Source: Neocallimastix lanati (nom. inval.) (lineage: Eukaryota > Neocallimastigomycota > Neocallimastigomycetes > Neocallimastigales > Neocallimastigaceae). Taken from it: a DNA stretch of 32,500 bases. A program made the position numbers and the translations under genes. The stretch lies in NCBI GenBank assembly GCA_016946835.1, contig JACVTC010000054.1, positions 50,001 through 82,500 on the forward strand. The letters run 5' to 3'. The notes beneath the pieces were generated by a model. That model searched no databases, was not told the DNA's origin, and saw only the letters and a list, made by a program, of their open reading frames with translations. Shown one piece after another: positions 1 through 10,339 of this stretch; position 1 is the first letter of the stretch; every line of letters starts with the position of its first letter.

Positions 1-1458
1 TTCTAATGTTGGTTCTTTATTGTAGGTAACATTTTCTGTATTCATAAGTTCATAATCAAAATTGTTATTACTCACTTCCAATTGATTATCAATTTCACCA
101 AACATCCAGGAAGGAACTTTATTAATTAAGTCATTGACTTCATCAAGATTCGTCATAAGATTATAATCATAGAATGAACTTGGATGGAAAGCATCATTAG
201 TAAAAGTAGCATTTACCCAAATTGGATTGGAAGATCCTTTTTCAGCATTTTGAGCAACTTTAGTTTTAACTTTTAATTTAAAGGATTTCTCGGCAAGACT
301 ATCAATATCTATGTTTTGGCCATTATACTCAGACCCATTATCATGGAAAATGTAACCTCCATAGCTATAAACAATAATATCATCTGTTGCTGGAATTTCT
401 TGATTACCAATATAGTTGAAGGAATTATATTCAGATAATACATTACCTTCCACACCTAATCCAATAAAGTACTGTGGGAAAACGGCATCATCATGGAAAT
501 AATTATCCACTGTTAATGATGGATATCCCGGATTAAAAGTTTCAGCATAGTAATAGTTATTATAGACATGAACATGGCCAAAACGTACACGTGGAAGACG
601 TTCATTACAATTAAGGAAAACATTATTGTAAATGGTAATCTTTAGGTGACCACGATCCTCAACATTTTTATCACTACTACCAATGAGTATGGTCTTCTTA
701 TGATTTTCAAAACGGTTATTAGAGATGGTAACAAAATCAGATTCATTAACAATATCTATAAGACCATCATGTAAATCAATATATTGACCAAAAACTAATG
801 GAGTAGTGTCCACCCCTTTATTTCCATCGGTAAGATAACAATTATCAATCCATACGTTAATGGACCTTCTGATAACAATAGCATCATATTCAGAATTCCA
901 TGAACCATGAATACCATCGGTTGGATCCCATTCTGGGAAAAGATCATTTGGAGCTTCAATAAATAGATTTTTAATAATAACATTGCTAACACCATTTATT
1001 TGAAGAGATAATTCCTCTAATTTAGAACCTTCGCCATTACCAATAATCGTAGTGTTAGGAGTTACCATAACCTTAATTTTATTAGCTTGAACTTTAGCAC
1101 CAGCTGAACGAAGTTCTTCAATGACATTACATTCATCTGTATTTAACCATTCAGAACCATCTTCAGTGAAGCATGCCACATATTTTTGAAAAGTAAATCC
1201 TGGAGATAAACTTTCAGCAGTTAATAAACTACCATCTTCCTGAAGGGCACCATTAATTTGAGAATCAATATATATAATTTTTGATCCATTAGGATTACCA
1301 TTATTATTTAATGCTTCTTGGAATTCTTTCATATTATTTACATGATATTCAACACCACCATTACCACCAAAGGTATTCTTACCAAAACCAATTGGGGAAC
1401 TTGCTTTAGCAAAAGTAGCTAAAGATAATACAATAAAATTTAATTTTGATAATTTCAT
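1..1458 (-). CDS. Secreted pectate lyase, polysaccharide lyase family 1 (3' end outside window)
   Basis: This gene predicts an enzyme that cleaves polygalacturonate by Ca-dependent beta-elimination outside the cell. The start ATG is at 1458 and 486 codons are open to the window edge with no stop. Residues 1-19 (MKLSKLNFIVLSLATFAKA) form a signal peptide. The right-handed beta-helix signatures of PL1 follow in order: DGIHGSWN at 181-188, WIDNCYL at 203-209, DGLIDI at 231-236 (Ca-binding Asp pair), VTISNN..F..HKK..LIG at 243-260, and RLPRVRFGHVHVYNNYY at 287-303, which holds the catalytic Arg. One feature is unusual: the common WIDH/WVDH is WIDN here. The lyase domain should end near residue 450. 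The continuing tail (to KEPTLE at 486) could lead to a linker plus dockerin, as in many cellulosomal proteins of gut fungi, but that part is not visible. No intron was seen. Confidence 0.92.
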   Translation of the reverse strand, partial: MKLSKLNFIVLSLATFAKASSPIGFGKNTFGGNGGVEYHVNNMKEFQEALNNNGNPNGSKIIYIDSQINGALQEDGSLLTAESLSPGFTFQKYVACFTEDGSEWLNTDECNVIEELRSAGAKVQANKIKVMVTPNTTIIGNGEGSKLEELSLQINGVSNVIIKNLFIEAPNDLFPEWDPTDGIHGSWNSEYDAIVIRRSINVWIDNCYLTDGNKGVDTTPLVFGQYIDLHDGLIDIVNESDFVTISNNRFENHKKTILIGSSDKNVEDRGHLKITIYNNVFLNCNERLPRVRFGHVHVYNNYYYAETFNPGYPSLTVDNYFHDDAVFPQYFIGLGVEGNVLSEYNSFNYIGNQEIPATDDIIVYSYGGYIFHDNGSEYNGQNIDIDSLAEKSFKLKVKTKVAQNAEKGSSNPIWVNATFTNDAFHPSSFYDYNLMTNLDEVNDLINKVPSWMFGEIDNQLEVSNNNFDYELMNTENVTYNKEPTLE

Positions 1459-2535
1459 TATTTAAAATAAAATAATACTTATATATATATATATAAATAT
1501 ATAAAAATAATTATGATAAATAAATTATTTATAATACAAAGTAAATATTGCTTAATATTTTTTTTTATATTCCTAATGATTTAAAATAAATAAAACTATA
1601 CAAAAAAAAAAATGAAAAGTAAATAAATATATGAATCGTTTTTTTTTTTATTTCTTTTTTATATTGAAAAATTTTTTTAATTTGTGTTAAAGTATTGTTT
1701 CACAAAAAAGCTTTTTTTATTTTTATTATAGAACATTTATCAAAACTATCAAAACATTAAACTTTATTTAATAATAAATTTACAGTCTACGGGAACAAAT
1801 AAAAATCAAAAAAAAAAAAAAATAAAAAAATAAAAAAATAATAAAATAAAATGTATTGTAACCCATAAATGTTTATTTATAGATATATATTTTTTTATTT
1901 TATTTTTTACTTTTTATTTTTTTATTTATTTATTTTTTTTTTTAAAATTAATTATTGAAATAGAAATAATAAAGAAATCATATATTTCAATCGATTTAAA
2001 TTATAAACAAATACGTAAAAGTATTTAATGTGTACATTTAGAGTGAAACGTATTTCTTATATAATATAATCAATTTAGAAAAGAAAATAATTAAGTTAAT
2101 ATAGTATGTTAATTGTGAAATTACATTAATTTATTATATTTTAATAGTAAATAAAAAATTATCACATAAATATATTTTTAAGAATATTAATAACTATTAA
2201 TTAACTTTAATTAATATGGTTTCAAAATGTTATTATAAAATTTTTATTTTAAATAGAAGTAAACACCGTTGATAATTAAAATAATAATGATTCATATTTA
2301 ATTAAATAATTTCAAATATATTATTATTTTATCTTTTATTTGTTATATCATTTGTTATATCATTTTATCTTATTACTTATTATATTATTTTTGTTTTAGT
2401 TTCTATTTTTTTTTTTTTTTTTTTTGTTTTTTTTTAATATTAAAATATATTATTATTAAAGAATTAAAGAAATTTAATATTAAATATAATAAAATTTTAA
2501 ATTAATTTATAAAATATATAAAATAAATTAAATAG

Positions 2536-2567
<32 letters not shown>

Positions 2568-3286
2568 CGGACAAATTATAAATTAATACAGAAAATAATT
2601 AAATATTTATCTATATATCCATCTATATATCTAAATATATATTAATATATGAAAATTATATGAAAATTATATGAAAATATTTTATTTGTAATTTGTTGAT
2701 CATTTTTTAAAATAAACATAAAAAAAAATTTAAAATTTAAAATTAAAAAAATTAAAAAAGTTATATAATTTAATTTTTAATGTATTTTATATACACAAAT
2801 CAAATCATTTCTATTTCTATTACTTATTTAAGTTATAAAAATAAATAAATGAATAATTAAATAAATCAAAAATGCCGCTATAGAAGTTATTTATTTATTT
2901 ATTACTAAAAAAAATTTAAATAAAAATATAGTTTCCCTTTTGAATTTATGTTATTAATAATCTTTCCATCATCCATCCATAACGAAGAAAATTTAAATAT
3001 TTTACTGAATACACTAGAATTAGAATTAGAATTAATAATATTACTATCTAAATGATTTACTATTTTATTATTTAATGAAACATTAAAAATCTTTTGGATT
3101 AAAAATTACTTATTAATATCATTGAATGAATTATGAATAATAAAAAAAAAAAAATTGAAAATTTTTGTTTGATGTATATTCGATATTACACGATGAATTA
3201 ATAGTCAAAGTATGACATTGGTCAGTCCAAAATTCAATACCTTCCTTGTATACATTTTTTTTTTTTTGCTTATGGTATGTACCATC
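1459..3286. other. AT-rich intergenic region without recognisable gene
   Basis: This stretch is almost pure A/T, with long homopolymers (for example A at about 2537-2565) and short TA-rich words. It includes the 5' flank of the pectate lyase gene. I see no open frame with protein-like composition on either strand, no RNA gene, and no promoter element distinctive enough to call in this base composition. Confidence 0.6.
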
Positions 3287-3600
3287 TTTTTTTTTTTTTT
3301 TTTTTTTTTTCAGTTTCTACCTACCTTCAAGAGCAATGGCAATGTTGAGGTGGTCACAACACTTCCATAGGCTTTAGATCATATCGGTGGATGTTGTCCC
3401 TGATGGACGGCCTTACTGAACGTTCAGCTATTGGCACCCTGACTGACCTGCATATTATTGCTGAGTATTTTTCTAGTACACTTTTTCTCGGAGTGCCTCT
3501 CCTATTCCTACCTGCCCTTTGAAACGAGGCCAGTATAATCTAACCCAATGTGATACCTAAATACCTCCAGCTCACTTGATAAATAGCATACTAGTCAGAA
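3287..3600 (-). mobile_element. A-tailed LINE-like retroelement fragment, 5' truncated
   Basis: Read on the minus strand, this GC-richer block ends in a 24-base poly-A tail (T-run at 3287-3310 on the plus strand), as a retrotransposed copy would. Just upstream of the tail there is an open stretch without stops from 3539 to a TGA at 3354-3356. It encodes about 61 Arg-rich residues ending RYDLKPMEVL. Before an in-frame TAG (3540-3542) the same frame reads WRYLGITLG, which resembles the YLGI(T)LD segment near the end of LINE reverse transcriptase. The composition differs sharply from the surrounding AT desert. No 5' part of the element is present. The LINE identity rests on the short motif and the tail only, so a SINE or a processed transcript is possible. 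Confidence 0.45.
3354..3539 (-). pseudogene. C-terminal remnant of a retroelement-like ORF
   Basis: The stretch holds 61 sense codons and a stop. It contains a basic segment (QRAGRNRRGTPRKS) and ends SIRDNIHRYDLKPMEVL. I do not recognise the family. The position directly before a poly-A tail suggests it is the 3' end of a non-LTR retrotransposon ORF. There is no start codon, and the frame is broken by TAG just upstream. Confidence 0.35.
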
Positions 3601-3814
3601 AGATTGCTTTTTAGTAAAATATATTAGTAAATTATATCTATATTACTTTTAGTAGAATATCTACATGGAGACACATGATATGTACCCATCGGTTAGAAAT
3701 TAATTCCCTTGTAAATATTATAAATGACAGTATTTACTTGTGCAACCCTATCAGGCTCACGATTAGAACAGTATCTTGTCTTTATTACTTTGGAGATTGA
3801 GAATAATATATATA
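3592..3814. repeat. Unknown dispersed ~200 bp repeat, copy A
   Basis: This block matches 6589-6774 in the same orientation. Shared blocks include AGATTGCTTTTT, CATGATATGTACCCAT, GAATTAATTCCC, TTACTTG(T/C)GCAACCCT, ATCTTG(T/C)CTTTATTACTT and GGAGATTGAGAATAATATAT. Copy A has about 30 extra bases near 3630-3655. It is followed by (GA)n and (GT)n microsatellite at about 3812-3836. Read on the minus strand both copies keep a similar short peptide (FTRELI.N.WVHIM), so the unit could be a coding relic. The family is not recognised. Confidence 0.7.
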
Positions 3815-3954
3815 GAGAGAGAGTGTGTGTGTGTGTATTTCATTTAGGAATGTTGCATTTCGAAAGGTGGCTTTATATGAAAAGTTAAATAATTAAATAA
3901 ACCAATTATACAAGAATTGCTTAAATTATATTAAATAAGCATTTAATAAATAAA

Positions 3955-4429
3955 AAAAAAAAAAAACAATATTTAATAATATTTAATTTTAAAGATATAT
4001 TTTAATATTTTTTGTTAAAATAATAAAAAAAACAATATTTAATTGTAAAGATATATAAAATAATAATAAAATATTTAATAATTATTAATTTTAAAGATAT
4101 TTAAAATAATAGAAAAATATTTAATAATATATTATAGATATATTAAAATATTAATATAATATTTAAATAATATTTCAATATTTTTTGTTAAAATAATAAA
4201 AAAATAATATTTTATAATAATTTAATTTTAAAGATATATAAAATAATAATAAAATATTTAATAATTAATTTTAAAGTTAATATTTTTTGTTAAAATAAAT
4301 AATATAATATTTAATAACATTTAATTTTAAAGATAAATTCTAATATTTTTGTTAAAATGATAAAAAATAATATTTAATAGGATTTAATTTTAAAGTTATA
4401 TTTTAATATCTTTTGTTAAAATAATATTT
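3955..4429. repeat. Degenerate AT satellite array, left arm
   Basis: A loosely conserved unit is repeated many times. It has the form TTTAATTTTAAAGATATA, then TTTTAATATTTTTTGTTAAAA, then TAATAAAAAATAATATTTAATAA. The same unit in the same orientation makes up 6045-6540. The two arms look like one former array interrupted by the Copia fragment and the Cys-rich relic. Confidence 0.65.
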
Positions 4430-4608
4430 TGTTAAAAATATGAAGTCCTGAATGAACTCTTTATAATTATTATTATATGTTTTAATAATAATATTTTATT
4501 TAATAAAGAAGAATCCCTTTTAAAATAATAATTTTTACATGTATTTATATAAATTTTATTTATAATAAAGCATAATGTGCTTAATCTTATTTACTATAAT
4601 TTTTAACA
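4430..4608 (-). repeat. 3' LTR of the truncated Copia element
   Basis: The 179 bp LTR begins right after the polypurine tract. On the minus strand it starts TGTTAAAAAT and ends ATTTTTAACA, which is a perfect 10 bp terminal inverted repeat of the TG...CA type. The inner end is slightly uncertain because the adjoining satellite also contains TTTTGTTAAAA. Confidence 0.7.
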
Positions 4609-4620
4609 TTCCCCCTACAT
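4609..4620 (-). other. Polypurine tract of the truncated Copia element
   Basis: The minus strand reads ATGTAGGGGGAA immediately before the LTR TG. The same tract occurs at 16454-16465 before the 3' LTR of the second element. It would prime plus-strand synthesis. Confidence 0.7.
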
Positions 4621-4677
4621 TATGACTTTATTAAAAATTTATTATCAATTATTTATAAAATACATTTTATTTATTAT

Positions 4678-5354
4678 TTAATTATCATATATTATATCAA
4701 TGAATTTTTTTAATATTAATGCCAGAAACTGGTTTAGTCAATGGATCATTAAGCATTTCAGTAGTTCTAACATATTCTAATTTTATGTTCTTTTCTTTTA
4801 TTTTTTCTTGAATAAATTTATATCTTGTATCAATATGTTTACATCTTCCTTTGGCATTTTCATCTTCAGCAATTGCTATACAAGCTTTATTATCTACTTT
4901 AATTTTTATTAATACATTTTTGTTAGTAATTTCTTCAAATAAATTTCTTAACCATATACCATGTTTAGCACATTCAGTTAAACAAGCAAATTCAGCTTCA
5001 GCAGTGGAAAGAGTAACATTTCTTTGAATTTGAGATTTCCATGAAATAGGACTATTACCAAGTAAAAATATATAACCACTAACTGATCTTCTTGTTGCTT
5101 CATCATTTGCAAAGTCTGCATCTGAAAATCCAACTAATTTATTTTTTCCATTTATAATGAATTGATTTGTGAATTGTAACTTTTAAATATTGTAAAATCA
5201 TTAATAAAGCTTTATAATCTATTGTTGTTGGATGTTCGCAATTTTTTGATGCTTGGTTAATTGCATAAGCAATATCAGGTCGGGATTTTACAGCAACATA
5301 CAAAAGTGAACTTAAAAGCGATTTATATTTTTCAACATCAACTTTAGAATACAT
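4678..5354 (-). pseudogene. Copia Pol C-terminus: end of RT plus RNase H, one frameshift
   Basis: The first part reads KVDVEKYKSLLSSLLYVAVKSR and continues through LQYLKVTIHKSIHYKWKK, which is the typical Copia segment after RT. A single base change in an A-run near 5150 breaks the frame. The next frame then gives a full-length RNase H. It has the acidic residues in SDADFA, STAEAEF, KVDNKAC and KHIDTRY, followed by the Copia C-terminal signature (LNDPLTKPVSG). RNase H is thus better preserved here than in the larger element. Everything upstream of the RT tail is missing. Confidence 0.85.
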
Positions 5355-5571
5355 AAATTTATAAACTTAAATTAATATAAATTTTTGTATCAATATTTTT
5401 ATAAATTTTTTATATATTTTAAATATTAATAATTAATAAATATTAAAATTACTATTAATTTTGAAATAAAATTTAAATATGAATAAAATATTTCTTATAA
5501 AATATATTTATTATTTTAAATTTATAATATTGTTTTGAAAAAATAAATAATATATATATTATACAAATACA

Positions 5572-6044
5572 ATGTATATTAAACTTTTAAAATATTTTAT
5601 TTTTATAATTTTAATTTTTATTATTAATATTCGAATTACATATTCTTATAAATTAAATAATAAAATTTATTATACTAATATTAATATTACTGATTATAAA
5701 AGATGTCAAAATTTTATATATACTTATGACAAAAATAAAAATAAAACTTTAAGAAAAAAGAAGTATTAAAAATTAAAAATAATGTTAATCTTTGTTATTA
5801 TCGTAAAAATAATATTTGTGTTGAAGTAAAACTTTTAGCTTTACATCAATTTGTCGAAATTCCAGATGAAAATGGTAATATAAAAAGACATATTAGTGAA
5901 TTTTATAGATGTGATGAATTAAAATCAACCAAATTATTATATTAAATATCTGGTGGACATGATATTATCTCTTATAAATGTACTTCTGATTCATAGTGTT
6001 TAACTAATAAATGTATGGATGGATTTTGTATTTTTAATGAATAA
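5572..6044 (+). pseudogene. Broken secreted Cys-rich protein of gut-fungus type
   Basis: The ATG at 5572 opens a hydrophobic signal peptide (about residues 1-26, FIFIILIFIINIRITYS). The frame ends at 5769 after a slip in the A-run near 5750. In the next frame the sense continues as NLCYYRKNNICVEVK, then a central segment, then YKCTSDS, CLTNKC and MDGFCIFNE. It is interrupted by TAA at 5943-5945 and TAG at 5994-5996, and ends with TAA at 6042-6044. The closing spacing (C-x4-x-C-x4-C-x4-C, with a stop codon in the second gap) matches a Cys motif I recognise from secreted or membrane-anchored proteins common in anaerobic fungi. The function of that family is not known to me. The copy sits inside the satellite zone beside the truncated Copia element. 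Confidence 0.6.
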
Positions 6045-6540
6045 TATAATATTATTAAATAATAATATAATATTCAATAATATTTAATTTTAAAGATATA
6101 TAAAGTATTAATAAAATATTTAATAATATTTAATAGTAATAAATTTTAACTATATATAAATTAATATTTTTTGCTAAAATAATAAAAAAATAATAAAAAA
6201 AATTTTTAATAATATTTAAATTAAAAGATATGTTTTTAATGTTTTTTGTTAAAATAATAAAAAAATAGTAATAATAAAAATTTTAATAATATTTAAATTT
6301 AAAGATATATAATATAATATTTAATAATATTTAATTTTGAAGATATAAAAAATAATAATAAAATATTTAATAATATTTAATTTTAAAGTTTTATTTTATT
6401 ATCTTCGTTAAAATTTTTTGTTATAATAATATTAAAATAATATTTAATAATGTTTAATTATAAAGATACATTTTAATATTTTTTTGTTAAAATAATAATA
6501 AAATAATATTTAATAGTATTTAATTTTAAAGATATATATT
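6045..6540. repeat. Degenerate AT satellite array, right arm
   Basis: This is the same unit and orientation as 3955-4429: TTTAATTTTAAAGATATA blocks alternating with TTTTTTGTTAAAATAATAA. It contains no gene. Confidence 0.65.
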
Positions 6541-6588
6541 ACGATTTGAATTTTTATTTATTAGTCACTATCCGAAATATAGCACATT

Positions 6589-6774
6589 TATCAGAAAAGA
6601 TTGCTTTTTTAGAAGAATATATCCACATGGATACATGATATGTACCCATAGGTTTGGAATTAATTCCCTCGTAAATATATTAGATGACTGTAATTACTTG
6701 CGCAACCCTCTCAGGCCTACTGTAAGAACACTATCTTGCCTTTATTACTTAGGAGATTGAGAATAATATATATA
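6589..6774. repeat. Unknown dispersed ~200 bp repeat, copy B
   Basis: This is a direct copy of 3592-3814 without the extra block near its start. It is followed by about 190 bp of mixed-composition DNA ending in long A-tracts at 6928-6964, 7021-7050 and 7112-7130. These tracts resemble successive poly-A tails on the plus strand, but no coding sequence is evident there. Confidence 0.7.
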
Positions 6775-6928
6775 AAGATATTGATACATAAGGGGGAAAT
6801 ACTTTTTTCTGTAAAAATCTCTTGTGAGTAAAAACCTAGAAAATGGTCAAAAGCGCGGGTTAGGGTTTTTAGCCTACTGACTAAACAACCATTAAAGGAT
6901 AGAACCTCGTTTGATATCTTGTTTACAA

Positions 6929-6966
<38 letters not shown>

Positions 6967-7016
6967 GACAAAACATTAGTGACCTAACAAACTTCAGTTA
7001 ATAGCCAAGAAGTTTT

Positions 7017-7054
<38 letters not shown>

Positions 7055-7339
7055 ATCAAAAAGAAATATCAAGGTCTGTTAACATTCAATAAGTTGACTT
7101 GATAATAAAAAGAAAAAAAAAAAAAAAAAAGATTTTTTTTATTCTTCATAATTTAGTAGTTAAAGATGAAAACAACTTCTATAATAACTTTTCAAATATC
7201 AATTAACTTTATTATTATTATTATTATTATTATATTTTTAATTATTATTATTAATTATTAATATATTTTTAGTTTTATTACAATTATCTAACTATCATGG
7301 TTATTGTAATAATCCCATAAAAAAAAAATAAAGATTTTC

Positions 7340-7371
7340 CAAAAAATAGTATAAATATATACTATTTTTTG
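7340..7371. terminator. Perfect 14 bp hairpin downstream of the hydrolase gene
   Basis: The inverted repeat CAAAAAATAGTATA / TATACTATTTTTTG has a 4-base loop (AATA). It lies about 125 bases beyond the stop codon of the hydrolase gene on the minus strand. It may lie in the 3' UTR or transcription end region. Its role as a terminator or processing signal is inference; in fungi polyadenylation normally does not need a hairpin. Confidence 0.35.
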
Positions 7372-7494
7372 AAATTTCATTCATATATAACTTTTATTCA
7401 AAGTTATACTTATCAAGGAATGAATTTTACAATAAAAAAAAAAATAAAAATAAAAAAATAAAATAAAAATAAAAATTATATAATTTAATTAAAA

Positions 7495-8787
7495 TTAATT
7501 AATAAAATTATTAATTTCATTTAATATAACATCCTTATTTTGAGCAAAAATATAAGTGTGAGTTGTTTTTTCTAAAAAAATAACATTACTTTTTTCACCG
7601 ATTAACTCCTTATTAGGATTATCATTGATCATATTTTCATGATATTCTTTCCATTTTAAAAAGCGAGTTTGAGTTTCTTCAGAAATAAACATAAGAAGAG
7701 GACAATGGAAATACATACCATTAGTGGAAAATATATTATCTACAGAGAGTTCATCTTCTTCTATAATATTTATATTATAAAATCTATAACTATGGATTTT
7801 AGTCAAGTCTTCTACTTCTTTTTCAGAATAATTTAAATTTGTTAATTCGGGTTCTAAAAGTATTTTCTTTTGGTCTTCAGGGAGTAAGTGTATTAAATGA
7901 TATTTATCTATTATCTTAGAAATTGTATAATATTCTTTAGGAAGTGCTTCCTCATCATAAACGTCAATATTACTTGGTGTATTATCAAGACCAATAAATC
8001 CTAAAACTTCATTTTTATACGTATTGTCATAAATAATTGAATAGATACCACCAATGGAGTGACCCATAAAGTAAAATTGATCTATTCCAAGATTTTGAAG
8101 ACAGGTATGTATTTCAGAAACTATATTTTCAGCTGTTCTATCTTTTGTGGTTAAATCGGATGTACCATAACCAAATGGTTCTACAATGACAACTTTAAAT
8201 TGTTTGGCAAGAGTTTCAGCTAAACCTCCATAAAAAATAATTGGACTTGCAATACCTAAACCAGGTAATATTACAATTGTTTTATCGTGTTCTTCACCCT
8301 TAATATCCACAGTCATTTTTAGTCCATTAACATCCACCTTCATTCCATAGTCAACTGTTTCAAAGTTTTTTCGAAGATTTTCAATATTTTTTTCATCTTG
8401 ATATTTTAAAAAGAGACCATCAATAACTTCATCATTTGCAAAGACTGATAAACCAAAGCTCGTCAATAATTCTTTATTTTTTTTGAACCAATCATTACAA
8501 GTTTGAACGTCACTACAAGGAAGGTCTAAAGATTCTTCAGTTGTTACTCCTGTAGTTTCTAATTCGGTATTACTATCAGCATCACTGTCATCGTTGGGAT
8601 CTTCAGTAAGAAATTCATTGTTTACAACTTCAATATTTGAAATTTCACCTGCACTCCATTCTACAGATTCTGAGATATCAACAACATTTAATTCTGCATC
8701 TGAAGCAATGTCATTAACTGGAATAGAAAATACTTTTAACTCAAAGGAAAATAATGCAAGAATAATAGAAAAATTTTTAAAATTCAT
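7495..8787 (-). CDS. Secreted alpha/beta-hydrolase family protein
   Basis: The 430-residue protein has a signal peptide (MNFKNFSIILALFSFELKVFS, about 1-21). An acidic, low-complexity N-terminal region follows (about 25-90, rich in D, E, S and T), then a segment with Cys91 and Cys97. An alpha/beta-hydrolase core starts near 150. Visible core features are the oxyanion-hole strand ILPGLG (173-178), VVIVEPFGYGTSD (199-211), the nucleophile elbow MGHSIGG with Ser244, and a C-terminal His410 in KTTHTYIFAQ. The acidic member of the triad is probably one of the Glu residues in FISEE (367-371). The domain resembles esterases, peptidases or lipase-like hydrolases that act on small substrates. The substrate cannot be read from the sequence. 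The start was chosen because the signal peptide begins at this ATG and the upstream DNA is stop-rich. No intron was seen, and its neighbours are repeats, so there is no functional context. Confidence 0.85.
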   Translation of the reverse strand: MNFKNFSIILALFSFELKVFSIPVNDIASDAELNVVDISESVEWSAGEISNIEVVNNEFLTEDPNDDSDADSNTELETTGVTTEESLDLPCSDVQTCNDWFKKNKELLTSFGLSVFANDEVIDGLFLKYQDEKNIENLRKNFETVDYGMKVDVNGLKMTVDIKGEEHDKTIVILPGLGIASPIIFYGGLAETLAKQFKVVIVEPFGYGTSDLTTKDRTAENIVSEIHTCLQNLGIDQFYFMGHSIGGIYSIIYDNTYKNEVLGFIGLDNTPSNIDVYDEEALPKEYYTISKIIDKYHLIHLLPEDQKKILLEPELTNLNYSEKEVEDLTKIHSYRFYNINIIEEDELSVDNIFSTNGMYFHCPLLMFISEETQTRFLKWKEYHENMINDNPNKELIGEKSNVIFLEKTTHTYIFAQNKDVILNEINNFIN

Positions 8788-9172
8788 TTTTTTTTCTTTT
8801 ATTTATTTTTCTTATTTTTATTATAAATAAATTTTTTATTGATTTATTAGATAATTATATATAATTATTTTATTTTAATTTTAGTTTTAATTTTTTTTTT
8901 TTTTTTATTATTTTTTGTATTTTGTTTTAAGTTTTTAGTTTTTTGTTTTTTGTTTTTTTTTTTATTTTAAAAAGTATTACAAATACTTTTTTACCGTTTA
9001 TATACTTTTTTTATTTAAATTTGATATGAATGTTCCAAAAAATGTTTTTTTCAGCTATGGTCCTATGCAACATAATATAAACGTAATAATTTACATAATT
9101 TAATAAATTATATAATAAATAAATATATAAAATAATATAAATAAATAATGGTATAATTATTAAGTAGTTATA

Positions 9173-9205
<33 letters not shown>

Positions 9206-10339
9206 TACTCATTAATAAATAAATTGATAATTATAAAGTTTAGAAAAAAAAAAAATAAAAAATATCTTTACTATTGTTTTACTCTAAAAAAAAATAAAAA
9301 ATAAAAAATAAAATTTATTATAAATAAATAAAAATTAATATTATTATAAATAAGATTAATATAAATTATTATATTGTATATTAAATAAAATAGAAAAAAG
9401 AAAAAAAAAATTTTTTTATTCTTTTTTTAATAAAGTAAAAAATTTTATTGGAAATGAGCATTTGAACAAAATGAAAATTATTCTCAGAAATGTATTACAA
9501 ATGTTTAAATATTTAATTTTTCCTGAAAAAGAAGTACAAATGTCATCAAAAAAAGATAATTATGATATGATGGTATTTATAATGAAAAAAAAAAAAAAAA
9601 AAAAAAATTGGTATAAAAACCTTAATTATTAATAAAAATACATAATTTATTTAATTATGTAAAATTAAATTAAATTAATAAATTATTTTGAAAATTAGTT
9701 TTTTTTTTTATTGACCTGAATTAATAAATGATATAAAATGAAATATTCAAACCATAATTAATATAAAATAATTTTTATTATTCAAACATAAATTAATGTC
9801 ATAAATCAAATTGAAATTTAATGATTTTATAATATTTTCAATATGTAGTATAAACTATTATTTTAATTATATTCTTATTATTTTATATTTATATGTATAT
9901 AGTTATTAAATATTTACTTATAAATAATAATTATAAATATTTATAATACACAACTAATTAAATAGTTAATTATAACTAAATAACATAAAAGTAAAACATT
10001 TCTCTGAATTAAGAGAAGTGTAAGTAAGTGTAAGAAAATAAATGAGTAAAAAAGTTGTTAGATAGTTTGAAATGTGTAGTCAAGTGTATTATTTTTCTTG
10101 AATAAATATATGTAATATTAATAATAAAAATAAATAAATTAATAAATTAATAAATAATACTTTAAATTTAATAAATAAATATCAACAATAGTACCTCGAA
10201 CTTTGAGTTGTATATCATAAATAACCTTTTACTTTTGACCTACTATATTTTAAAAATTACTAATAATAAAATTCAATAAAAACATTAATTTTACAAAAAT
10301 ATATTATAAATATTTTTTAATATTAAAATTAATATATAA

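Larger units (their letters stand above)
4430..5354 (-). mobile_element. Truncated Ty1/Copia retrotransposon (3' half with 3' LTR)
   Basis: On the minus strand this element runs from the end of reverse transcriptase through RNase H (stop at 4678), a polypurine tract and a 3' LTR. It begins abruptly near 5354, where the Copia sequence stops. The gag, protease, integrase, most of RT and the 5' LTR are absent. It belongs to the same broad family as the larger element at 11063-16649: the protein segments align closely and the polypurine tract is the same (TAATGTAGGGGGAATGTTAA). One frameshift is visible near 5150. Confidence 0.85.

Noticed and set aside
6857-6865. GGGTTAGGG, resembling telomere repeats
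   Set aside because: Only one and a half units are present, without a tandem array, so it is likely chance.
6717-6971. 84-codon minus-strand frame starting in an A-tract
   Set aside because: It begins with a homopolymer-encoded Phe run and overlaps repeat copy B; no conserved motif.
9471-9640. Short ATG-initiated frame (MKIILRNVLQMFKYL...)
   Set aside because: It runs into a long A-tract, has no domain or neighbour context, and is too short to support.
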